Of a stretch of 64,000 nt of DNA, positions 56,056 to 64,000 are shown piece by piece. Made by a program: the position numbers and the translations under genes. The notes under the pieces were generated by a model. The model was not told the origin of the DNA. It saw nothing but the letters and a program-made list of their open reading frames with translations, and ran no database searches. The first letter of the stretch is position 1. Each line of letters begins with the position of its first letter. The DNA is taken from NCBI RefSeq assembly GCF_000149955.1, contig NC_030993.1:1786515-1850514 (forward strand), read 5' to 3'. This stretch comes from Fusarium oxysporum f. sp. lycopersici 4287. Taxonomy: Eukaryota; Ascomycota; Sordariomycetes; Hypocreales; Nectriaceae.

Positions 56056-59000
56056 ATGACCGCCTCACCAGACCCGAGACCCAGAGCGCCATTCAGTAGA
56101 GGCAGCAGCCTGATCTCTTTTCGACATGTTGAAGATGAAAGAAATTTCGAAAAACTCGGATCGGCCATCCCGGACTCTCAGGCCGCCCCTGATACAGTTT
56201 TGAATCAGCCTCATCTCAGGAGGTTCTCGGTACCAAGAGAGGAGGTTTCGACATCAACAATGGCCGAAGGGTTCTGCTTTGCCGAAAAGAAACCTCCTCG
56301 CCCTGGACAGTTCTCGCGGAAACCTAAACCTGTGCAGCCTCAAGCAGCTGGTAATTCTCAATTCTTTCCTATGCCAACAAACATTCCTGCTGAACACTCT
56401 CCACTCAGTCCACTACGCGCTCCTGTCCAGATCCATAGGCCTGCAGCACCTTTAGATCTCCCTGAGCTTGGTCTAACAGGGGGCAAAGTTCCCTCTGAGA
56501 GATCCTCTCATTTTTACAATGAAAACCTCACAGGTCGGTCGGATAATTCTTCGAGTCACACCCTAATTCCATTGGAGAAACATTCTACACGAGAAAGCCC
56601 TGGTGAAGCATCAGTCATCTGTATCGATAGGTCTGAGCTCTCTCATGAAAACATGTCGGAAGCTTCTAATATAAACGCACCACCTCCAACAGAAATTGGA
56701 TCTCTCTTTGATGCTTCTCGCTTCGGTAAAGAGGCTACCAAAGCTCAAATTTCTCAACAGGTGGAAAAACAAACGAAGATTTCTCCGCCTCACATCAAAG
56801 GCCATGGTAGGTTACGAATCACAAGGTTCAATAGTCATTCCCGCTAAAGCTCAAGTCTAGGGCACCGACTAGAAGATCTAAAACTTCCCCTTCCACATAT
56901 TACGCGTGTTGACCGAGTCTCGCATCAAGCGCCCTCCTCCAGCGTTTGTGGTGACCTGGAGACCCCTGTTCCCCGGACTCCCATGACCACTACAAAGTCT
57001 CGAAATCGTGTATCCCGTGGTCACTGGGCGACTCAGCCCCCATCGGCATCTAAATACCATAGAGTGTCCGACAGGAACAATGATCGCCCGGCTTCCAGGA
57101 GCAGCAATATCTCCAGAAAACGCTCTGCTAAACAGAGAGTCTATCCTCGGCCAACGTTTGAGCCTGACCGAAAGAAAATTGCAATGCAGAACGTGGCTGA
57201 ATACTGGAATGAGTGTATACAGATCGCCGAAGCTGAGCGTCAGGAGGCCCTTCAAGAGATTACACTTCTTGAGGGTAAGTTGCAGCACACTAAGAAGGCT
57301 TTAGACAAGTCTCTGCAACTCATATCGGAAAAAGATTCCGCGATTGGAGATTCGAAGAGTCGCCTTGATAAGTTACAAGAAGAAGGATCTCTGGCGGAAA
57401 AGGAAACTCAAAGATTACAGTGTGAGATTGAGTCTCTTCGCTCCGACTTAATCAAATCTCGAGATCGCGAGGCAGCCACTCATGAAAAGTATCGCAAACA
57501 CCGGGCAAAGCTTAATGAAGCTATCAAAGAACAGCAGGATCTCTTCTCACGGGCTCGTGGTCTTCACAAAGAAGCGAACGATGAGCTGCAAAAGGAGAGA
57601 GACAGGCGCGAGAAAGAGGCCAAAGCAGTTGAGCTAGCACTGGAGGACAGTCACAGGAAGCGCGAAGAACTCAAATCTTGCATTGAAAAGTATCGATCTG
57701 AGTCTGAGCAAGAAGCACAGAAACGTAAGATCGCCGATTATGTTGTATCACAACCAGAGACTGACTGTATTGCTTAGAAAAACACACAATTTCCGAGCTG
57801 CAACTGAGGCTTGAAAATCAGGAGAAGGAAATAAATCGACAAAGGGAAGCAGCGACTGAACTTCAGAACCGTCTGAAAACGGAATCAAGCTTGCTGGATG
57901 AGGTGAAAACGTTCCGTTCTGATATGCCCTCACTAAAGGAAAGCAACGAGAAGTACAATGAGTGGAGTGAGAAACAGGGAAGGCTAACAGACACCCTTTT
58001 GGAGAAGTAAGTCAACATATCTCCTGAATGGATCTTGCTAACCAACGTGTAGACTCGAGCTGATGAACAATCATTTGGAGTCGCGCAGTGATGGTCAACT
58101 GACTAATGAAGAGGTCAAGATGATGGCGGATAGGTTAGAAACGAACATTGTCTCCTGGTATGTGATTCTTATCTCTCATTTCATTTCCTTCATGCACTAA
58201 TCGAGCTTCCAGTTTGATGTCTGAGATACAGAAGATTATCTCGTCTCAAAGCGATGCAAAACAGTCAGCCGGATCTCTTCAAGACACCATCCAGAAGCAC
58301 TTCGAGAAGCTGCATAACAACATAGCCGATCAGCAGGAGACTCAATCGAAAGGCCAGAAGTGGCATGAGAAAACACACCAAGCTCTTGTTGAGCATCTAG
58401 GCGACATTTCTGCCAAAACTCTCGCGACCCAGAAGACCTGCGACGAAACAAATAAAAACCTAGCCAGACTTGCTACTGGTCATTCAGTTTGGCAAGAAAA
58501 TCTCCCAACTCATCTTGGTGATGAGATCGCAAAACAGCTTCAAGACCGTGAATCAAAGATCGGGGAACTGGAGGAAACCCTGCAGCAGATCTCTCAAGAA
58601 TGGACTAAGAAGCTCGATCTCATGAAAACTTACATGCATGAGAACGACGAACAGGGCAAGGAATACTTGCAGGCAACTATTTGTGAGATCAAAACTACAC
58701 TCACGAAACAGCTTGAACAGGAAAGGGTTGCTTCGGAGAAAGACATTTCCAAGTCTGAAACCATGCACGCCACAGTAGCGGCACATCTTCAACAAGTCAA
58801 GATGCAACTCGAAGGAATGTCATCGAGTGGTCCAGAGTCTCAGTTGTTGCGCGAGACGTTGGCTGAAGAACGTAAGAAAACTCACGACCTACAAAATCAG
58901 CTTGCTACTCTGGGGGGCAACTCAGGTGTAAATGGAGAACTATTCCAGAGACAACTCCAAGATCTCAAAGCAATCGATGCTTTGAAGAACCAGCTAGAAG

Positions 59001-59863
59001 GGATGACCGAGCGGGTTCCTCGGGTTGAAAGTCTAAACACGACATTCAACAAAATGGTTGATCTCAATCAGGTAATGCAGTCTACCGCTTTATACCTGAG
59101 CAAAGAACGCCATTGGGTCAATGAGCAACTGGGTATCACATCGCAACCTGTCGGCGCCCATGCACCACGGCAGAGAGAGACTGGAACTCAGTCGGCTTGC
59201 TTTGATGAGCAACGCTCGGAAGAGTCTAACTCGTGTGTTCAAGAGAAGAGTGCTGACACGAAGGGATCAGCAAGTCTAAGTGACCTCACTACTCTTGATT
59301 TACATTGCCAGGGAGAAAGATATCGTCGTAAAGTCGTCGTAGCCAGCCCGGCATTGGAAGCATCTTCACCGGCGACCGCCCCGTCGGTAACACAAGAGCA
59401 AGCAAGGCGCCGAGAAGTCTCCAATCCTCGATCTATCCTACGGCTTTCGACTGCCTCAACGCAGGAAACCGAGCCTGTCAGGCCACCTGTAAATCATAGT
59501 CAATACAACAGGCCTGTGATGGCTAAAGTCAATTCGGCTACAGGCTGTAGCAACCCCGAGATGGTTGAACAGATTCTGTCGGGTTTAATTCAGTCAAAGC
59601 CTGCACGTCTTAACTGGGACTTCCCTACTATGGAGGATTTTGCCAAAGAGATTCTGCCAGATGGCAAGGATGACGGTAGTATCGGGAAAAAGCACAGTAT
59701 CTCCTTTGTGGATGAGGAAGAGGATATCGCCTATCCCGTTAAACGAGTCAAGTTGGACGAAGCGCCAGCCGACTCGCAACCCGAGAGTACAGAAAAGTAC
59801 AGACAGACCTTTGTTGCTTCGAACACGCCATGTGATCCGAAAGACGTACTCGAAGCAGTTTAA
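56056..59863 (+). CDS. Large coiled-coil protein, unknown function (1199 aa)
   Basis: Five exons (56056-56806, 56861-57724, 57778-58006, 58053-58157, 58213-59863) join in frame to 1199 residues; the introns are 46-55 bp. The first intron has a second in-frame solution (56811-56855) that would add four residues. Residues 1-250 are Pro/Ser-rich and disordered. Residues about 250-355 are basic (RNRVSRGHW.., SRKRSAKQRVYPRP). From about 360 to 940 the protein is an almost continuous coiled coil (MQNVAEYWNECIQIAEAERQEALQEI.., RREKEAKAVELALEDSHRKREELK.., REKEINRQREAATELQNRL-type heptads). The C-terminal 250 residues are again Ser-rich, with a possible conserved patch LNWDFPTMEDFAKEILP and the basic YPVKRVKLDE. 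This resembles chromosome-axis, synaptonemal or spindle-pole proteins in layout only. I do not recognise the family. Confidence 0.8.
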
Positions 59864-62800
59864 CTAATATGCTCACAAACGCAAAGACTGCAGGGTAATC
59901 ATCATGATGTAGTAATATCATAGGCCTGGGGACTGCGCAGGTTCACCAATCACTAGACCTATCAATTCTGAGGGAGCATGGGCGACCAAAACTTGAAGGC
60001 TCAACTTTGTAGAAGAATTATGGTAGGCATCTGGCGATCTGAAAAGACAATGTGTAAATAGTGGATGGAACAACAATTTGCACCTTATCATTTGTACCCA
60101 AATACCTAGACAGAGCTCGCACACAAGGCAGGCACAGTAATATGATAGTCTGGTCGTTAAATTTAGTGGTATACGAATGCAGCCATATCATCAGGACGAT
60201 ATTGTGGTCTATGTTGTACATGTATAGTCGCATTTCGAAGAGGAGGATCCTGATGCCCAAAACTCCAGTGATGCTCTTTAGTGTAGTGTTACATGGCGCG
60301 TACGTCGTGGCTTGCAGTTAAAGAGCCAAGTCTAGCTCACACAAGAAACTCGATTGTTGGGTTCTTGTATCGAATAAGGTATGATGGAGCGAGGTTGGGC
60401 GGCTTTCACTTCCTCTTTTTGGTTTCGAGGAACAACACCTTCTTACGCACTGCCATTGACAGAATTAGCTGATGGTTCCAGATATTTTCAGTATGTCAGG
60501 CCGTACCGATGGGATCGTATTTTAACATGCTCATCATGGGTGCGGTTCTGGGACGCTTGAAGGTATAGAAGAAGCCAGTCATGGCCATGGAAACGAGGCG
60601 CGCATGCACCAGGCGAGCCTTGGCTATAAGAGGAACGAGTCAGCAACAGCCTAATTGAGTCATCGTGAGAGTATGTGCCTACCCTTCTTTGCCATTTTAA
60701 TTGACGTGGATCAGATGGCTTGATCTTGCTGTACGTCAGTCGCCGTGATAGTAGAGAATTTACGGATACTGGCGACGTTAGGCGGCTGTCGGCAAAACGT
60801 AGCGCCGTAATGCCCACTGCCATCCTTATTTAACCCCCACTAATCTTCTCGGTGAGTAGGAGAGCTGCAACATTCACCGAGAACTTGACTCAAAAATATG
60901 GTTGACCAATGAGAAGCTGTGTGTCTAAGGTGTTGTACCTTATCTGACATTATTGTATTAGCTGTCTTCCCACACAAGCTTAGGTACCGGTAGCTATCGC
61001 GACATGGCTAAATGCTGCATGGTATCACTATACAACCAAGACATTCGGGGAAAGGATCCATTGGTTCCGAGAAGATTACTGTACTTGATCCGAGACCGGT
61101 GGTTTCGACTATTTAAACCCTTGCACACAATGTCACCAACCACGATATCGGGCAAATTCTTTGAGAGACAACGTCAACAAGCGGTATAAAAAGCCAGAAC
61201 GTACTCGTCCCAAGCATCTCAGAGGTGAATGTTGCACAGAGATTATCTAGGTAGCGTGCGTTTGATCACCCAAGCGTGACCATCTCAATCTTGGCTCTTA
61301 CAACCCCAACAAGGTCATTGCCCCTCTTTGACTTGAACACATTGTTTCGCGCTGTTCTCTCTATTTCTCGTCAACAATCACAATTGCGGCATCGGATCTG
61401 CGGTGACTCCCAGATATATCTGCGCCCTAGAGCTCTCAGTCACGGTTTACCCGCCACGGGAATAAGCGAGACCTAACAGCGGCGAGGTGGTAGCGTTTTG
61501 ACGGGATCTTATATGATCTCCTAGCTCAAAAGGTAGTGAGTAGCTTATCTGGCCAGACAACAGAGTAACTTTCGCTCCCAACCTTCTAATCCTTGGGTGT
61601 TTTTTTTTTTCTTTTTCTTCTTGCACGTACTTATACTTTGAACGGCAGTTCCTTCAACTACCGTCTCAGCAGCTAGCACCCTTGTTTCGTTCCGCATCAA
61701 AGCTCCACGCCTCCACAGCTTCGCCCGGGACAAGATACCACAGAATATTATTTCCTGGCGTCAACATCTAATGCTAGCCCGTCGAAATCCCGTAGCATCG
61801 GTCCGCTTCGGCCAGACGCTGCGATGTCAGCCGCCTTTAAAATCTTCGAGATTGGCTGCTAGCCCCGAGGTTAACGAGTCCGGTCAACGATGTGCGAGCA
61901 CCCTGCGGCCCGCTTCCTCAGGTACGTTTTTCTGAGAACTTCTATGGAAGATTTCTCTGGGTTTTCTTTATCGTCTCGCCCAATTGCGTGTTTTTGCTTT
62001 ATATACATCTGCGCCCCAGTCTGCAGGGCCGGTCCGGTCCCAGTGAAACGGGAGCGAGGTGCTCTTGGAAGATGATCTAGGAGACAAGGCAAAGAAAGGC
62101 AGCCGAGAGATATGGCGCAAGGCACTACGTTCGATTGGATCTCTTATAACTGTCTTTCATGGCTTTTGTTGCAGCTGCACTGTCATTACCCCTGCACCTT
62201 GTTATCCATGTTCTGTTTCAACCTATTACGTTTTATCATGCCCTTTTTTCAGCCGCCTCTTTTTCACTTCTGATATGAGAGCGAATGCCGAAGAGCGGTA
62301 TTGTACCCGAGATAGAGTCCGGCTGGTCTCGGGAGCTCGAGTACCTATTCTGCTGCCGTGTATCTCTTTCTTGTTATCAATATTCGGAGCCTTCCGATGG
62401 CCTCGGACAAAGTGCCCGGAGACCGGAAGAGAGGATATCATGAATTCCAGTCATGGTCATGTGCAGCAACCAAAATCGGCGCCAGTTGCGTCTGTATGGG
62501 TCTGAGTCTCAGTCTGAGAGTCTGTGACCTCCTGGGGTCCCGGCTCCGGACCTCGAAAATCAACCCCAATATCCAATTTGGAGCACCCTTGCTTGTCTCC
62601 AGGTCACCCACGCTCTCTCCACGCTCTCCCCCAAAGCGCCCCGGATGTCGTCCGTTGATCGGATTGGGTTGAAGCCATTCAATTTGTCTACCTCGTCATG
62701 GACAATGCGCTCAGGTCATGCAATCACAAGCAAAATGCGCTGATTTTGGGGACCCCATGATTTGATCTTACTTGAGGTGTTTGTCTACAACAGCACAATC

Positions 62801-63051
62801 TGCATCCACTCCGGGTCTCCATCCGTCCCCAGACGTGGATTGCGCTACGGCCCAAGGTTACGATGGCGATGGCGATGTGTGTTGTGTGAGTGGGTGAGTG
62901 GGTGAGAGTGGATTAGTTAGTGAAGGGTTTTTGGTCTTTTCTTTTCTTTGCTCTGCTTTTTATTAGTAACATCCATCTGCTACCATGTCCGCATGCTTTT
63001 GTCTACATGGGGATTTCTATTAGACATTAGTTCTGAGCCGAGTCTTTTTCT

Positions 63052-63087
63052 TGTCTCGTCTCGTCTCGTCTCGTCTCGTCTCGTCTT
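63052..63087. repeat. TCTCG pentanucleotide microsatellite
   Basis: The unit TCTCG/GTCTC is repeated about seven times in a pyrimidine-rich leader about 550 bp before the alanine aminotransferase start. Confidence 0.9.
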
Positions 63088-63410
63088 GTCTGCCTGGTCT
63101 ATTTGTATCAGGCTCTACCCTCTCTTCCTGACTCAGTCGAGTTTCTTCTTTCTTTGATCTTTACCTAGTTCACGATACCCTCTTACACCGACAATAGTGT
63201 TGTTCTGGTGTAATACTCTCTCATTGTATGCTCCTCTCCTCCCCCTCCTCTTCCTTTCTCTTACCGGGTATCTATCTCATCCTTGTCTGATACCTACCTC
63301 ACCTCACCTCACTTCTTCACCTTGCTCTCTCCCCTTGACGCAAAACTCAGGCCTACAAAAGCACTGACAATTTGCTTGATTTGGTTTATAAATATTGGAT
63401 GATTCAATTG

Positions 63411-63443
63411 CTAACTCGTTCGACTTTTTTGGTATCTACACAG
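63411..63443 (+). other. 3' part of a candidate 5' UTR intron (branch site and acceptor)
   Basis: TTGCTAACTC (branch core CTAAC at 63411-63415), a T-rich run and TACACAG ending at 63443 form a strong fungal acceptor about 190 bp before the alanine aminotransferase start. The donor is uncertain; GTATCT around 63267 is one possibility. Inferred from signals only. Confidence 0.45.
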
Positions 63444-63631
63444 ACTATAAGATTAGCCCCCGTGCTTGCGCTTGGAGTAAATCTATTACTGCCACATCTA
63501 CCCCGCGACCCTTACTCACCCCGCCAAAAAGTTCTGCTTCTACTACTACTCCCCACTACCATCGTCACCTTTATCCTTATACCTCGATTTCTTCTTCCTC
63601 TACCTCATTCTTCTCTACTTATCCTGCCAAA

Positions 63632-64000
63632 ATGAGATTGACTTCAGAGAACATCAACCAGCGAGTCGTCGCTGCCAAGTACGCCGTTCGTGGTGAACTT
63701 GCTGTCAAGTCCGAGGAATACCGAGCCAAGATCGCAAAGGGCGATACCGGCGATCTCCCCTTCAAACAGGTTATTTCTGCAAACATTGGCAACCCTCAGC
63801 AGCTCGACCAGAAGCCCATCACCTTCTTCCGCCAGGTCGCCAGTCTTCTCGAGAACCCTCTACTACTTCAGAACGAGGAGGCCCTCGCCAAGCACTTTGG
63901 CTACCAGACCGATGTGATCGAGCGCGCCAAGTTCCTCCTGAGCAAGATCGGCTCCGTTGGTGCCTACAGTGCTAGCACTGGTGTTCCTGCTATCCGCGAT
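63632..64000 (+). CDS. Alanine aminotransferase, N-terminal part
   Basis: The frame from ATG 63632 runs to the window edge, giving 123 residues. NINQRVVAAKYAVRGELAVKSEEY.., the block ISANIGNPQQLDQKPITFFRQVASLLE and GSVGAYSASTGVPAIRD are the conserved opening of fungal and plant alanine aminotransferases (PLP fold type I). The PLP lysine lies beyond the window. The enzyme interconverts alanine plus 2-oxoglutarate with pyruvate plus glutamate. No mitochondrial presequence is seen at this start, suggesting the cytosolic form. The leader is unusually long and pyrimidine-rich. Confidence 0.93.
   Translation, partial: MRLTSENINQRVVAAKYAVRGELAVKSEEYRAKIAKGDTGDLPFKQVISANIGNPQQLDQKPITFFRQVASLLENPLLLQNEEALAKHFGYQTDVIERAKFLLSKIGSVGAYSASTGVPAIRD

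Larger units (their letters stand above)
59864..63631. other. Long intergenic region upstream of alanine aminotransferase
   Basis: About 3.8 kb with only short scattered ORFs. A pure pyrimidine run lies at about 61600-61622. From about 62,940 the sequence becomes a C/T-rich leader, with a TCTCG microsatellite and a candidate 5' UTR intron listed separately. Confidence 0.5.

Noticed and set aside
1..64000. Secondary-metabolite cluster, rRNA or dispersed 5S/tRNA genes
   Set aside because: I looked for synthase, P450 or transporter groupings and for 5S/tRNA signatures by eye and found none; a covariance-model scan would be needed to exclude small RNAs fully.

Overview
The window is nuclear DNA of a filamentous ascomycete. 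Introns are short (44-73 bp, one of 215 bp) with GT..CTAAC..AG signals, genes are monocistronic on both strands, and the gene complement fits a Sordariomycete. Fusarium or a close Hypocrealean relative is my best guess; that rests on overall gene style, not on a database match. I found 19 protein genes I trust: 17 are complete and one is cut at each window edge. I also found one transposon-derived element, several short repeats and a few candidate promoter sites. I found no rRNA, tRNA, CRISPR array or prokaryotic feature.

Layout. 1-541: the 3' end of a HECT ubiquitin ligase (Hul5/UBE3C type), convergent with a secreted GH125 alpha-mannosidase (862-2521, -). 2.5-5.4 kb: no confident gene. 5445-7415: mitochondrial ETF-ubiquinone oxidoreductase. 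7.4-11.6 kb: long non-coding stretch leading into TATA-binding protein (11592-12528). 13483-14904: FAD-dependent amine/amino-acid oxidase ending in a peroxisomal signal. 15048-15806: a non-autonomous hAT-like element with a perfect 8-bp target duplication. 16260-17072 (-): GAR transformylase, divergent from an SR140/U2SURP-like splicing factor (17828-20194). 21897-23503: copper-fist regulator. 23994-25100: RS-rich protein. 25536-26333: EFM7/NNT1 methyltransferase. 26960-27886: PhyH-like dioxygenase. 27.9-33.8 kb: almost 6 kb without a gene, in front of a C2H2/fungal-specific-domain regulator (33800-36939) whose reading frame does not close cleanly at the last junction. 37846-38942: nitronate monooxygenase ending in SKL. 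39103-40972 (-): F-box protein with a GC-AG intron. 41966-43138 (-) and 44337-45359 (+): two proteins that look like degenerate retropepsin-fold proteins. 45751-50371 (-): Mediator subunit 13, divergent from nucleolar ENP2/NOL10 (51330-53285). 53549-54057 (-): small single-pass membrane protein. 56056-59863: 1199-residue coiled-coil protein in five exons. 63632-64000: start of alanine aminotransferase.

The genes do not form a biosynthetic cluster. Most are housekeeping functions: transcription (TBP, MED13, two regulators), RNA processing (SR140-like, RS-rich, ENP2), purine synthesis, and oxidative metabolism in mitochondria and peroxisomes. The accessory-looking part is 41.9-45.4 kb, where the retropepsin-like pair sits between the conserved F-box and MED13 genes. 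The most concrete discoveries are the hAT-like element and this pair.
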